NCBI RefSeq assembly: GCF_001509405.1 | Contig: NZ_CP011502.1 | Coordinates: 806,001-870,000, forward strand | Reading direction: 5' to 3' | DNA: 64,000 nt | Source: Aeromicrobium erythreum | GTDB lineage: Bacteria > Actinomycetota > Actinomycetes > Propionibacteriales > Nocardioidaceae | Shown: one piece after another, positions 48,188 to 58,199 of the stretch | Position numbering within the stretch: position 1 is the first letter of the stretch | Layout: the number at the start of each line of letters is the position of its first letter | Made by a program: the position numbers and the translations under genes | Notes under the pieces: generated by a model | What the model was told of the DNA's origin: nothing | Databases searched by the model: none | Seen by the model: the letters and a program-made list of their open reading frames with translations, nothing else

Positions 48188-51100
48188 GTGTCCAGATCAT
48201 CCTTCTCGCGTGCGCTCCGGCTCGCCCTGGCCGGCGGCCTGGCCACCGGCGCGCTCGCTGCGGCGCCGGCAGCCCAGGCGGCACCCGCCGACCACCTCGT
48301 GATCGACGAGGTCTACGTGAACGGCGGCTCCAGCGGGGCGTCGTTCAAGAACAAGTACGTGGAGGTGCACAACCCCACCGGGAGTCCCGTCGACGTCGCG
48401 GGCTGGTCGGTCCAGTACCGCTCCGCCACGGGCACCGGGAACTTCTCGGGTGTGATCGCCCTCGGTGACCACACCGTCCCCGCGGGGGGCACCCTGCTGG
48501 TCGGCGCGAACAGCAACAACGCGACCACCAACCCGGGGGCCGACCTGCCGACGCCGGACGTCGCGTCGACCGTCGCGTTCGCCGGCGGCGGAGGCACCCT
48601 CGCCCTCACCCGCACGACGACGCCCCTCACCGGCGCCCCGTCGACGGTGCTCGCCGACCCCGCCGTCGTCGACCTGGTCGGGTATGGGAGCTCCACCACC
48701 TTCGAGGGCTCGGCGGCGGCCACCGGCACGAGCCTGACGAAGGCGGTCCGCCGCACCGGCGGCACCGACACGAACGACAACCGGGCCGACCTGTCGGCCG
48801 CCGACCCGACGCCCACGGCGTGCGGCACGGCGTGCGACTCCGCGCCCGCCCCGGTCGAGCCCGCCCCGGTCGTCCCGATCGCGGAGATCCAGGGAACCGG
48901 CACCGCGAGCCCGATCGTCGGACAGCGGGTCACGACCCGCGGCGTCGTGACCGCGGCCTACCCCGACGGCGGCTTCGACGGCGCGTACATCCAGACCGAG
49001 GGCACGGGCGACGTCGACGTCGACACCCACCGCGCGTCCACGGGTCTGTTCGTGGCGTCGGCCGCGCTGGCCGACGACGTCGAGATCGGCGACCACCTCG
49101 AGGTCACCGGCACCGTGGAGGAGTCCAGCGGACTCACCCAGCTCGCCGTCCCCGCCGGTGGCTGGACGGTCCTGACCGAGCCGGCCGTCGCGCCGAAGGC
49201 CGCCGAGGTCGCCTTCCCCCTGGACGACACCCAGCGCGAGTCGCTGGAGGGCATGCTCCTGGCGCCGCAGGGCGCGTACACGGTCACCAACAACTTCGCC
49301 ACGAACTCCTTCGGCGAGGTCGGGCTCGCCGCCGGCACCCGACCGCTGCCCCAGCCCACCGACGTGGTGCGTCCGCGTACGCAGGCCTACACCGACCTCG
49401 TGGCCGACAACGCCCGTCGACTCATCACCCTCGATGACGGGGCGAGCGTCAACTACGTCAACGGCAGCAAGGACGTCCCGCTGCCCTGGCTGACCGCCGA
49501 CAACGAGGTGCGCCAGGGAGCACCGACGACCTTCGTGGCGCCGGTCGTGCTCGACTTCCGCTTCGGCTGGAAGCTGCAGCCCACCACGCGCCTCACCGGT
49601 GTCGCTGACGCCCCGGCCACCTTCGGTGCCACGCGCGCGCAGGAGCGCACGCCCGCCCCGGTCGAGGGCGAGCTGAAGCTGGCCTCGTTCAACGTCCTGA
49701 ACTACTTCCCGACGACGGGCGAGAAGTACGTCGCCTCCGGTCGCGGCACCTGCACGTACTTCCGCGACCGTGCCGGCACGCCCATCACCACCAACTCGTG
49801 CACCAACAACGGCCCGCGTGGTGCGGCCACGGACGAGAGCCTGGCGCGTCAGCAGACCAAGATCGTCAAGGCGATCAACGGCCTCGGCGCCGACGTCGTC
49901 GCGCTGCAGGAGCTCGAGAACTCCGCCACCCTCGGCCAGCCGCGCGACACGGCGCTGCAGACCCTCGTCGCAGCACTGAACGCCGACGCGGGCGCCGACG
50001 TCTGGGCGGGTGCCGCCTCGCCGACCACCGTGCCGAGCACGGGCGAGGACGTCATCCGTCCGGCGTTCATCTACCGCACCTCGACGGTCGAGACGGCCGG
50101 CGAGGCGCGCATCCTCGACGACCCGGCCTTCGCCAACGCCCGTGCCCCGCTCGCCCAGGAGTTCCGGGCCAAGGGCGTGGCCGACAGCGACTTCGTCGTG
50201 ATCGCGAACCACTTCAAGTCCAAGGGCTCGGGGTCGGGCGAGAACGCCGACCAGCGCGACGGCCAGGGTGCGTCCAACCCCGACCGCGTGCGTCAGGCGC
50301 GGGCTCTCGTGGCCTTCGTGGACGACGTGGAGAAGTCCGCCGGCACCGACCGCGTCCTGCTGGCGGGCGACTTCAACTCCTACTCCAAGGAGGACCCGAT
50401 GCAGGTCCTCGAGGACGCCGGGTTCACGAACGTGACCGACCGCTTCTCCGAGGAGGACACCTACCAGTTCGGTGGACTGCTCGGGTCGCTCGACCACGTC
50501 TTCGCCTCGCCCAGCGCGACGCGCCGGGTCCGTGGGGCCGACGTGTGGCGCATCAACGCGCCCGAGGCGATCGCCCGCGAGTACAGCCGCTTCAACTACA
50601 ACGTCACCAACCTCTTCGACACGTCGCCGTTCCGCGCCAGCGACCACGACCCGACGATCGTCGGTCTCGACGTGAGCCCGGCCGCCGGCGAGCTGGCGGT
50701 GGACGGACCGCGCACCCGACGCCTCGGCGACGTGGTCGACGTCGACGTGCGGGTGAGCTCCTCCCTCGAGGGCGTCGTGCCCGCGGGCGAGGTGACGCTG
50801 CGCGACGGTGACACCGCGCTCGGCACGGCCACCCTGGACGGCGGCCGGGCGACGATCGCCCTGAGGACCGCGGACCTCGGTGTCGGCACGCACGTGCTGA
50901 GCGTCGAGTACGCCGGCGACGCGGAGACGCGTCCGGTCTCGGCGGAGTACCGCATCACGGTGCTGAAGAGCGAGGCCGACCTCGCCGCCACGATCGAGCC
51001 CACCCGTTTCGGGACGCAGGGCACGGTAGAGGTCACGGCCGCCCCGGCCGCCTCCGGCCTCGTCTACGTCGTGTCGGGTTCCACGGTCGTCGGCATCGGC

Positions 51101-51532
51101 TCGCTGCGCGAGGGATCGGCCAGCGTGCGCATCTCCGGAACGGCGCTCGAGCCCGGTTCCCACCGGCTCCAGGTCCTCTACGCCGGCAACGACTCCGTCG
51201 AGCCCGACGACGTCACGGTCGAGCACACGGTCACCAAGGCCACGCCCGTCGTCCGGGCCACCGCGCCGCGCGGGAAGGTCGTCGTCGACCGGACGCGAGC
51301 GGTCGTCCCGGTCCGGGTGAGCGCCGACGGCTTCCGGCCCGATGGTGGCACCGTGCGGGTGCGTCTCGGCTCGACGATCCTCGGCACGGCGACGCTGCGC
51401 AACGGGACCGCCGAGGTGCGCCTGCGACCGCTGCGCAGCACGGGTACGAGGCAGTTCACCGTGGAGTACCTCGGTGACCGTCGCACCGGCTCGGCCGCGG
51501 TCCCGCTGACGATCCGCGTCGTCCGGCGTTGA
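48188..51532 (+). CDS. Secreted endonuclease/exonuclease/phosphatase (ExeM/NucH-like) with lamin-tail and Ig-like domains
   Basis: A 1114-residue exported nuclease. Signal peptide ending near AQAA-AP (residue 32); lamin-tail domain (about 34-165: VIDEVYVNGGSSG, KYVEVHNPTG); OB-fold region (about 225-330); EEP nuclease domain (about 494-825) with LASFNVLNYF, LQELEN, NHFKSKG, GDFNSYSKEDP and SDHDP catalytic motifs; Ig-like domains to the end. This is the architecture of extracellular DNases such as ExeM/NucH. Start GTG 48188 with CAGGAGACC upstream, in operon with the 5'-nucleotidase. Together they would degrade extracellular DNA to nucleosides. Confidence 0.92.
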   Translation: MSRSSFSRALRLALAGGLATGALAAAPAAQAAPADHLVIDEVYVNGGSSGASFKNKYVEVHNPTGSPVDVAGWSVQYRSATGTGNFSGVIALGDHTVPAGGTLLVGANSNNATTNPGADLPTPDVASTVAFAGGGGTLALTRTTTPLTGAPSTVLADPAVVDLVGYGSSTTFEGSAAATGTSLTKAVRRTGGTDTNDNRADLSAADPTPTACGTACDSAPAPVEPAPVVPIAEIQGTGTASPIVGQRVTTRGVVTAAYPDGGFDGAYIQTEGTGDVDVDTHRASTGLFVASAALADDVEIGDHLEVTGTVEESSGLTQLAVPAGGWTVLTEPAVAPKAAEVAFPLDDTQRESLEGMLLAPQGAYTVTNNFATNSFGEVGLAAGTRPLPQPTDVVRPRTQAYTDLVADNARRLITLDDGASVNYVNGSKDVPLPWLTADNEVRQGAPTTFVAPVVLDFRFGWKLQPTTRLTGVADAPATFGATRAQERTPAPVEGELKLASFNVLNYFPTTGEKYVASGRGTCTYFRDRAGTPITTNSCTNNGPRGAATDESLARQQTKIVKAINGLGADVVALQELENSATLGQPRDTALQTLVAALNADAGADVWAGAASPTTVPSTGEDVIRPAFIYRTSTVETAGEARILDDPAFANARAPLAQEFRAKGVADSDFVVIANHFKSKGSGSGENADQRDGQGASNPDRVRQARALVAFVDDVEKSAGTDRVLLAGDFNSYSKEDPMQVLEDAGFTNVTDRFSEEDTYQFGGLLGSLDHVFASPSATRRVRGADVWRINAPEAIAREYSRFNYNVTNLFDTSPFRASDHDPTIVGLDVSPAAGELAVDGPRTRRLGDVVDVDVRVSSSLEGVVPAGEVTLRDGDTALGTATLDGGRATIALRTADLGVGTHVLSVEYAGDAETRPVSAEYRITVLKSEADLAATIEPTRFGTQGTVEVTAAPAASGLVYVVSGSTVVGIGSLREGSASVRISGTALEPGSHRLQVLYAGNDSVEPDDVTVEHTVTKATPVVRATAPRGKVVVDRTRAVVPVRVSADGFRPDGGTVRVRLGSTILGTATLRNGTAEVRLRPLRSTGTRQFTVEYLGDRRTGSAAVPLTIRVVRR

Positions 51533-51536
51533 CGTC

Positions 51537-51589
51537 CGCCCGTCCGGCTCCCGTCACCTCCTCGGAGGGGTCAAGGAGCCGGTCGGGCG
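51537..51589 (+). terminator. Terminator after the exoenzyme operon
   Basis: CGCCCGTCCGGCTCC (51537-51551) pairs with 51575-51589 at 14 of 15 positions; the loop holds a smaller ACCTCC/GGAGG stem. It starts 4 nt past the nuclease stop. Confidence 0.8.
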
Positions 51590-51648
51590 CGTCGCGTCTG
51601 CGCGGGAGCCCGCCCGGCGGTGGGTTGCTCCGGGCTGGCCAGCGGAGC

Positions 51649-52593
51649 TCAGGAGGCGGGCACGAGGTAGCGGTAGTGGTGGTGCGTCCTGAAGCCGTAC
51701 GGCGCGTAGAGCGCGAGCGCCGCGTGGTTGTCGGGCATGGTCTGCAGGTACACGCGGGTCGCGCCGCGCTCGTGCGCCCACGCCAGGCTGGTCCGCACGA
51801 CGGCGTCGGCGAGACCGCGTCGGCGGTGCTCGGGGAGCGTCTCGACGGCGGCCACGCCGGCCCACTCGCCGGTCACCACGACCCGTCCGACGGCCGCTGC
51901 GGGGACGCCGTCGTCGGGGACCTCGACGAAGCCGACCGTGCGTGGTCCCTCCAGCACCCGGCGCGCGGCCTCCACGTCGTCGACCCGGCCGTAGCGCGAC
52001 AGCCAGGCGTCCGAGGCTCGTGGCGTCACGGTCGCCCGGCCGTCAGGGGCCGGGGCGTCACCGAGGTCGGCCACCTGCACGACGGCGCCGCCGAGGTAGT
52101 CGGTGCGCGCCGTCCAGCCCGCCGCGAGGAAGCGGCGCTCCCACGCGGAGTCGACGACGACCTGCGCCTGCGGCTGCAGGCCTCGCGACGTGTAGAAGTC
52201 GAGCACCGCGGCGAGCGCCTCGTCGTCGGGCCGTCCCGGGTCGCCCACGACGGCGACGGAGTTCGCGCGACCCGTGAACGCCCCGGCGGCGCGCAGCTCC
52301 CACGCACCGAGCGGCACCGACTCGGGAGCCGGCCACCCGCGCGAGGTGATCCGGACCAGCTCGTCGACGTCGACGTCGAGCGCGCGGGGGCTGCGGGCGG
52401 GGCGGTCGGGCACGACCTTGAGCGCGACGACACGACCGGCGTCCACGGCCGTCTCGGACCCGTCGCGACGCTGCACGACGAGCCCGGTGGGGTCGGCCGC
52501 GACGACGCGACCGACGACGTCGGTGGCGCTCCCGTCGGCGAGCCGGTGCCGCACGGTCACCCGTCGGCCGAGAAGGTCCTGGACGTCTGCCAC
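51649..52593 (-). CDS. GNAT acetyltransferase with N-terminal extension domain
   Basis: A 314-residue protein. Residues 1-70 form a small beta-rich domain (LLGRRVTVRHRLADGSATDV, GRVVAADPTGLVVQRRDG) resembling an SH3-like module. The GNAT domain occupies about 180-310, with VAAVETLPEHRRRGLADAVV (acetyl-CoA loop) and ALYAPYGFRTHHHYRYL. Substrate unknown. It is divergent from fdxA, and this GNAT-fdxA-dapC arrangement recurs in actinobacteria as far as I know. Confidence 0.88.
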   Translation of the reverse strand: MADVQDLLGRRVTVRHRLADGSATDVVGRVVAADPTGLVVQRRDGSETAVDAGRVVALKVVPDRPARSPRALDVDVDELVRITSRGWPAPESVPLGAWELRAAGAFTGRANSVAVVGDPGRPDDEALAAVLDFYTSRGLQPQAQVVVDSAWERRFLAAGWTARTDYLGGAVVQVADLGDAPAPDGRATVTPRASDAWLSRYGRVDDVEAARRVLEGPRTVGFVEVPDDGVPAAAVGRVVVTGEWAGVAAVETLPEHRRRGLADAVVRTSLAWAHERGATRVYLQTMPDNHAALALYAPYGFRTHHHYRYLVPAS

Positions 52594-52707
52594 GACGCCA
52601 CCGTCTCATGAGGCATACCTCAGTACGGCGCCCCGTCGACCAGGCGGGATACTGGGACGGTCCGCCACCGACCAGGGCGGACCAGCGTTGCCGTCGAAGG
52701 AGCCGTC

Positions 52708-53031
52708 GTGACCTACGTGATCGCCCAGCCGTGTGTGGACGTCAAGGACCGCGCGTGCGTGGACGAGTGTCCCGTCGACTGCATCTACGAGGGCAAGCGG
52801 ATGCTCTACATCCACCCCGACGAGTGCGTCGACTGCGGTGCCTGCGAGCCGGTGTGCCCGGTCGAGGCCATCTTCTACGAGGACGACACCCCGTCGGAGT
52901 GGAAGGAGTACTACGACGCGAACGTGAACTTCTTCGACGACCTCGGCTCGCCCGGTGGTGCCGCGAAGATGGGCGTGATCGACAAGGACCACGCCTTCAT
53001 CGCCGCGCTGCCCCCGCAGAACCAGGAGTGA
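52708..53031 (+). CDS. fdxA: 7Fe ferredoxin
   Basis: A 107-residue electron carrier. C-x7-C-x3-CP (Cys9, Cys17, Cys21) and C-x2-C-x2-C-x3-CP (Cys40, 43, 46, 50) define the 3Fe-4S plus 4Fe-4S type, followed by the conserved tail PSEWKEYYDANVNFFDDLG. GTG 52708 with AAGGAG upstream; GATACT at 52648 is a possible -10. Possible donor for P450s, including the one at 35596. Confidence 0.95.
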   Translation: MTYVIAQPCVDVKDRACVDECPVDCIYEGKRMLYIHPDECVDCGACEPVCPVEAIFYEDDTPSEWKEYYDANVNFFDDLGSPGGAAKMGVIDKDHAFIAALPPQNQE

Positions 53032-53113
53032 CGGCGGGGCCCTCCAGCGGGGCCCGACTCCTGGGCGCAGCCCGACGCGTCACCCCCGAGGCCACCTGCG
53101 AAGGAGCGTCCTG

Positions 53114-54220
53114 ATGGACCGACCCCGTCTCTCCTCCCGCTTCCCCGACTTCCCGTGGGACACCCTGGCCGACGCCAAGCAGCGCGCCCACGCACACCCC
53201 GACGGCATCGTCGACCTCTCCATCGGGACACCGGTCGACCCCACGCCGTCGGTGGCCCGTGAGGCGCTCGCCGCAGCCTCGGACGCGCCGGGCTACCCGA
53301 CGGTGGCGGCCCCCGAGGCCGTGCGCCAGGCCGCCGTCGACTGGCTCGAGCGTCGGCTCGGAGTCACCGGGCTCACGACCGACCAAGTGCTGCTGACCGT
53401 GGGCTCGAAGGAGCTCATCGCCAACCTGCCGTCGCAGCTCGCGCTCGGACCCGCCGACACCGTCGTGCTCCCCGCGCTGGCGTACCCCACCTACGAGGTC
53501 GGTGCCCGCTTCGCCGGCGCCCGCGTCGTGCTGGGCGACCCGGTCGCCGACGGCCTCACCGACCAGCCGGCGCTCGTGTACGTGAACTCCCCGGCGAACC
53601 CGCACGGCGAGGTGCTGTCGGCCGAGCACCTGCGCGCGGTGGTCCGTTGGTGCCGCGAGCGGGGAGCGCTACTGGTCTCCGACGAGTGCTACGCCGACTT
53701 CGGCTGGGAGCGCGAGCCGGTCTCCGTGCTGCACCCCGACGTCTGCGAGGGCAGCCACGACGGACTGCTCGCCGTGCACTCGACGTCGAAGCGCTCGAAC
53801 CTCGCGGGCTACCGCGCCGGCTTCGTCGCGGGCGACGCGGCGGTCGTCGCCGAGCTACTGGCCGTCCGCAAGCACCTCGGGTTCATGCTGCCGACCCCGG
53901 TGCAGCAGGCCTTCGCCGCCGCGATCGCCGACGACGAGCACGTCGTCCTGCAGCGTCGTCGCTACGCCGAGCGTCGCGACGCGCTCCGCCGTGCGCTCGA
54001 GTCGGCCGGGTTCACCATCACCCACTCCGAGGGCGCGCTCTACCTCTGGGCCACCCGCGGCGAGGGCTGCCGCGACACGGTCGCCTGGCTCGCCGAGCGC
54101 GGCATCCTCGTCGCCCCCGGAGACTTCTACGGCGAGCGCGGCGCCCAGCACGTGCGCGTGGCCTTCACCGCCACCGACGAGCGCGTCGCCGCCGCCGTCG
54201 CCCGCCTCGCCGCGTCCTGA
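53114..54220 (+). CDS. dapC: Succinyldiaminopimelate transaminase
   Basis: A 368-residue fold-type I PLP aminotransferase of lysine/diaminopimelate synthesis. The PLP lysine is K226 in HSTSKRSNLAGYRAGF; NSPANPHGEV and SDECYADF are the conserved PLP pocket. The position after fdxA is the typical actinobacterial one and supports DapC over other aminotransferases. ATG 53114 with AAGGAG upstream. A large palindromic element begins at the base after the stop. Confidence 0.92.
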   Translation: MDRPRLSSRFPDFPWDTLADAKQRAHAHPDGIVDLSIGTPVDPTPSVAREALAAASDAPGYPTVAAPEAVRQAAVDWLERRLGVTGLTTDQVLLTVGSKELIANLPSQLALGPADTVVLPALAYPTYEVGARFAGARVVLGDPVADGLTDQPALVYVNSPANPHGEVLSAEHLRAVVRWCRERGALLVSDECYADFGWEREPVSVLHPDVCEGSHDGLLAVHSTSKRSNLAGYRAGFVAGDAAVVAELLAVRKHLGFMLPTPVQQAFAAAIADDEHVVLQRRRYAERRDALRRALESAGFTITHSEGALYLWATRGEGCRDTVAWLAERGILVAPGDFYGERGAQHVRVAFTATDERVAAAVARLAAS

Positions 54221-54310
54221 CGGTTTACCACGGTCCCGTGGTAGACGTCGTCCTCCCTCGGGAAGCTTGCCGCGGGAGGAGCAGGTTGACCACGGGACCG
54301 TGGTAAACCG
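54221..54310. repeat. 90-bp palindromic element after dapC
   Basis: Perfect 22-bp terminal arms (54221-54242 and 54289-54310), starting CGGTTTACCACGG. Each arm contains its own dyad ACCACGG-TC-CCGTGGT, and TCCTCCC/GGGAGGA pair in the interior. It abuts the dapC stop exactly, so it can act as the dapC terminator, but its symmetry is more than a terminator needs and resembles a mobile palindromic element. Confidence 0.85.
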
Positions 54311-54327
54311 CTGAGCTGCGGCCGGCC

Positions 54328-54366
54328 GTCAAGATCGCGTCAAGACGCGTCAGGGGGTCGTCAGGA
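54328..54366 (+). promoter_or_regulatory. Putative KdpE-binding direct repeats upstream of kdpF
   Basis: GTCA tetramers at 54328, 54339, 54349 and 54360 (steps 11, 10, 11) within GTCAAGATCGCGTCAAGAC and following sequence. OmpR-family regulators such as KdpE bind direct repeats about one helical turn apart. A near-identical copy lies at 61993. It ends 38 nt before the kdpF start. Confidence 0.55.
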
Positions 54367-54404
54367 GCGGCGTCGCGGTGCGGGGACGGGTGTGGGGTGG
54401 GGGC

Positions 54405-54494
54405 ATGTCCCTCGTCACCGCACTCCAGCTGCTCGGCGTCGCCGCCCTGCTGGTCTACCTCGTCGTGGCCCTCGTGCGGCCCGACCGGTTCTGA
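54405..54494 (+). CDS. kdpF: Potassium-transporting ATPase subunit KdpF
   Basis: A 29-residue single-helix peptide (MSLVTALQLLGVAALLVYLV, then VALVRPDRF) that stabilises the KdpFABC complex. The length and the C-terminal RPDRF are typical. It lies 7 bp before kdpA. Confidence 0.9.
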   Translation: MSLVTALQLLGVAALLVYLVVALVRPDRF

Positions 54495-54501
54495 GTCGCC
54501 C

Positions 54502-56172
54502 ATGTCCGACACCGTCTCCGGCCTGCTGACCATCGCGGCGCTGCTGACCCTGCTCGCCGTGGTCTACGTCCCGCTCGGCGACTACATGGCGCGCGTGTTC
54601 ACCTCGACCCGGCACCTCCGCGTCGAGCGCGCGCTCTACCGCGTCGGCGGCATCGACCCCGACGCCGAGCAGAGCGCCCGCGGGTACGTGCTGAGCCTCC
54701 TCGCGTTCTCCGTCGTCGGCATCGTCCTGCTCCTGGCGATCCTCCTCGGCCAGGCCGCGCTCCCGTGGGACCGTGGCCTGCCCGGGATGCCCTGGGACAT
54801 GGCCCTCAACACGGCGGTCTCCTTCGTCACCAACACCAACTGGCAGTCCTACGCCGGCGAGTCGACCCTGGGCTTCGCGGCACAGGCGCTCGGTCTGACG
54901 GTGCAGAACGTCGTCTCGGCCGCCGTCGGCCTCGCCGTCGCGGTCGCGCTGGTCCGCGGCTTCACACGGGCGGAGTCGAGCACCCTCGGCAGCTTCTGGG
55001 TCGACCTCGTCCGCGGCACCGTCCGCGTCCTGCTCCCGCTGGCGCTGGTCGCGGCAGTGCTGCTCCTGCTCGGCGGGGTCGTGCAGAACCTCTCCGACGT
55101 CACGGTGCGCGCCCTCGGCGGCGGCACGCAGGTGGTGCCGGGCGGGCTCGTCGCCAGCCAGGAGGCGGTCAAGCAGCTCGGCACGAACGGGGGCGGCTTC
55201 TTCAACGCGAACTCCGCGCACCCGTTCGAGAACCCGACGGCGCTGACCAACCTGCTTCAGGTCTTCCTCCTGCTGGTGGTGCCGGTCTGCCTGACCCGCA
55301 CCTTCGGGACGCTGGTCGGCTCGCGGCGCCAGGGCCTGGTGCTGCTCGGCGCGATGGGCGTGCTGTGGACCGGGGCCCTCGCCGTGACGACGTGGGCCGA
55401 GGTCGGCGGGCAGGGCCAGGCCGCGCAGGCTGCCGGCGCGGCGATGGAGGGCAAGGAGACCCGCTTCGGGGAGTGGGCGTCGGCGTTGTTCGCCGTGTCG
55501 ACCACCGGCACCTCGACGGGAGCGGTCAACGCGTCCCACGACTCCATGTCGCCGCTCGGGGGCGGGACAGTGATGGCGCACATGATGCTCGGCGAGGTCT
55601 CGCCCGGTGGCGTCGGTTCGGGCCTCTACGGCATCCTCGTCGCCGCGATCCTCGCCGTCTTCGTCGCCGGACTCATGGTCGGGCGGACCCCCGAGCTGCT
55701 CGGCAAGAAGATCGGTTCGCGGGAGATGACCTACGTCGCGCTCTACACGCTCGTCGTCCCCGCCCTCGTGCTCGTCGGCATCGGTACCGCCATCGCGCTG
55801 CCGTCGACGGCCGACGCCATGGGCAACCCGGGAGGCCACGGCTTCTCCGAGGTCGTCTACGCGTTCACGTCGGCCGCGAACAACAACGGCAGCGCCTTCG
55901 GCGGCATCACGGTGACGTCGACGTTCTTCCAGCTGACGCTTGCCGCGGCCATGCTGCTCGGCCGGTTCGTGCCGATCGTGCTCGTCGTCCTGCTCGCCGG
56001 CTCGCTGGCCCGCCAGCGTCGGGTGCCGACGACGGCAGGCACCCTGCCCACCGCGACCCTGCTGTTCGGCGGGCTCGTGGTCGGCGTCGTGCTGCTCGTC
56101 TCGGCCCTCACCTTCTTCCCGACCCTCGCCCTCGGCCCCGTGGCCGAGGCCCTGACAGGAGCCTCGCGATGA
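54502..56172 (+). CDS. kdpA: Potassium-transporting ATPase subunit A
   Basis: A 556-residue K+ channel subunit with the four-fold repeated pore. Selectivity-filter regions are visible as [40 protein letters not shown] and [12 protein letters not shown]. Length matches the family. Stop overlaps kdpB start (ATGA). Confidence 0.97.
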   Translation: MSDTVSGLLTIAALLTLLAVVYVPLGDYMARVFTSTRHLRVERALYRVGGIDPDAEQSARGYVLSLLAFSVVGIVLLLAILLGQAALPWDRGLPGMPWDMALNTAVSFVTNTNWQSYAGESTLGFAAQALGLTVQNVVSAAVGLAVAVALVRGFTRAESSTLGSFWVDLVRGTVRVLLPLALVAAVLLLLGGVVQNLSDVTVRALGGGTQVVPGGLVASQEAVKQLGTNGGGFFNANSAHPFENPTALTNLLQVFLLLVVPVCLTRTFGTLVGSRRQGLVLLGAMGVLWTGALAVTTWAEVGGQGQAAQAAGAAMEGKETRFGEWASALFAVSTTGTSTGAVNASHDSMSPLGGGTVMAHMMLGEVSPGGVGSGLYGILVAAILAVFVAGLMVGRTPELLGKKIGSREMTYVALYTLVVPALVLVGIGTAIALPSTADAMGNPGGHGFSEVVYAFTSAANNNGSAFGGITVTSTFFQLTLAAAMLLGRFVPIVLVVLLAGSLARQRRVPTTAGTLPTATLLFGGLVVGVVLLVSALTFFPTLALGPVAEALTGASR

Positions 56173-58199
56173 CCCGCACCTCCGCTGCCACGCCGTTGTC
56201 GCGGCAGCTCGTCCAGCAGCTCCCCGCGGCGCTGCGCAAGCTCGACCCCCGCCACCTGTGGCGCAGCCCGGTCATGTTCGTCGTGTGGATCGGCTCCCTC
56301 GTCACGACGGTGTCGGCGGTCGTCGACCCGAGCGTCTTCGCGGTCGCCATCGCGGTCTGGCTCTGGCTCACGGTCGTGTTCGGCAACCTCGCCGAGGCCG
56401 TCGCCGAGGGCCGCGGCAAGGCACAGGCCGACTCGCTGCGCGCGGCGCGCACCGACGTCACCGCCCGGCGCGTCGCCTCCGACGGCAGCGAGTCGGTCGT
56501 GGCGGGCACCGAGCTGACGGTGGGCGACCTCGTGCGGGTCAGCGCCGGCGAGGTGATCCCCGGAGACGGCGACGTCGTGGAGGGCGTCGCGACGGTGGAC
56601 GAGTCGGCCATCACCGGGGAGTCCGCGCCGGTCGTGCGCGAGGCCGGCGGGGACCGGTCGGCCGTCACGGGCGGCACGCGCGTCCTCTCCGACGAGATCG
56701 TCGTGCGGATCACCGCCGCGCCCGGCGAGACCTTCCTCGACCGGATGATCTCCCTGGTCGAGGGCGCCGAGCGGCGCAAGACCCCTAACGAGATCGCTCT
56801 GTCGATCCTGCTCGTGAGCCCGACGATCATCTTCCTGCTCGCCGTCGTCACCATCTCCCCGATGGCCGACTACGCGGGCGCGCCGCAGCCCACGGTGGTG
56901 CTGGTCGCGCTGCTCGTGTGCCTGATCCCCACCACGATCGGGGCGCTGCTGTCGGCCATCGGCATCGCCGGCATGGACCGTCTGGTGCGGGTGAACGTGC
57001 TCGCGATGTCGGGTCGTGCGGTCGAGGCGGCCGGCGACGTCAGCACGCTGCTGCTCGACAAGACCGGCACGATCACCTACGGCAACCGCCGGGCGTCGCG
57101 CTTCGTGCCCGCGGAGGGCGTCACCCTGGCGGAGCTGACGGAGGCCGCCCGCATCGCTTCGCTGGCCGACCTGACGCCGGAGGGTCGCTCGATCGTCGAC
57201 CTGGCGGTGGCCGACACCGGTGCCAGCGGCACGGGCGCACCGCTGCCGGCCGGCGCCGAGCCGGTCGAGTTCACCGCCCAGACACGCATGTCGGGCGTCG
57301 ACCTGCCCGACGGCCGCGAGCTGCGCAAGGGAGCCGGGAGCGCCGTCGAGGCGTGGACCGGAGCCGGGCTCCCCGCGGAGGTCGGGGCGGCCGGCTACGA
57401 GATCTCGATGTCCGGCGGCACGCCCCTGCTCGTCGCCGAGCGTCGAGCCGGATCCACCCGGGTGCTCGGGGTCGTCCACCTCAAGGACGTCGTCAAGGAG
57501 GGCATGGTCGAGCGGTTCGCCGAGCTGCGACGCATGGGGATCCGCACCGTCATGGTCACCGGCGACAACGCGCTGACGGCGCGGGCGATCGCCGCGGAGG
57601 CCGGTGTCGACGACGTGCTCGCGGAGGCGACGCCCGAGGACAAGATGCGACTCATCCGCGAGGAGCAGTCCGGTGGCCGCCTCGTGGCCATGACCGGCGA
57701 CGGCACCAACGACGCGCCCGCGCTCGCGGCTGCCGACGTCGGCGTCGCGATGGCGTCGGGCACGTCGGCGGCGAAGGAGGCCGGCAACATGGTCGACCTC
57801 GACTCCGACCCGACGAAGCTCATCGACGTGGTGCGCATCGGCAAGCAGCTGCTCATCACGCGCGGCGCGCTCACGACGTTCTCGATCGCCAACGACCTCG
57901 CCAAGTACTTCGCGATCGTGCCGGCCATGTTCGTGACGGCCTACCCGTCGCTCGACGCGCTCAACGTCATGCGGCTGGCCACGCCGGAGTCGGCGATCCT
58001 CTCGGCCGTCATCTTCAACGCCCTCGTCATCGTGGGACTCATCCCGGTGGCCCTCAAGGGCGTGCGCAGCCGGGCCGCCGACGCCGCGAGCGTCCTGCGG
58101 CGCAACCTGCTCGTCTTCGGCGCGGGTGGCGTCGTCGTCCCGTTCGTCGGCATCAAGCTCATCGACCTGCTCGTCTCCCAGATCCCAGGAATCAGGTGA
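56169..58199 (+). CDS. kdpB: Potassium-transporting ATPase ATP-binding subunit B
   Basis: A 676-residue P-type ATPase energising K+ uptake. TGES (149-152) in the actuator domain, phosphorylated Asp297 in DKTGTIT, and hinge [20 protein letters not shown]. Complete and of normal length. Overlaps kdpC by GTGA. Confidence 0.98.
   Translation: MTRTSAATPLSRQLVQQLPAALRKLDPRHLWRSPVMFVVWIGSLVTTVSAVVDPSVFAVAIAVWLWLTVVFGNLAEAVAEGRGKAQADSLRAARTDVTARRVASDGSESVVAGTELTVGDLVRVSAGEVIPGDGDVVEGVATVDESAITGESAPVVREAGGDRSAVTGGTRVLSDEIVVRITAAPGETFLDRMISLVEGAERRKTPNEIALSILLVSPTIIFLLAVVTISPMADYAGAPQPTVVLVALLVCLIPTTIGALLSAIGIAGMDRLVRVNVLAMSGRAVEAAGDVSTLLLDKTGTITYGNRRASRFVPAEGVTLAELTEAARIASLADLTPEGRSIVDLAVADTGASGTGAPLPAGAEPVEFTAQTRMSGVDLPDGRELRKGAGSAVEAWTGAGLPAEVGAAGYEISMSGGTPLLVAERRAGSTRVLGVVHLKDVVKEGMVERFAELRRMGIRTVMVTGDNALTARAIAAEAGVDDVLAEATPEDKMRLIREEQSGGRLVAMTGDGTNDAPALAAADVGVAMASGTSAAKEAGNMVDLDSDPTKLIDVVRIGKQLLITRGALTTFSIANDLAKYFAIVPAMFVTAYPSLDALNVMRLATPESAILSAVIFNALVIVGLIPVALKGVRSRAADAASVLRRNLLVFGAGGVVVPFVGIKLIDLLVSQIPGIR

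Noticed and set aside
45018..51226. Long minus-strand frames opposite the two exoenzyme genes
   Set aside because: Antisense shadows of repetitive Ig-like and GC-rich coding sequence; the plus strand carries signal peptides and catalytic motifs.
53647..54306. Arg-rich frame extending from dapC through the 90-bp palindrome
   Set aside because: Low-complexity translation in another frame of dapC; no start signal and no conserved protein.
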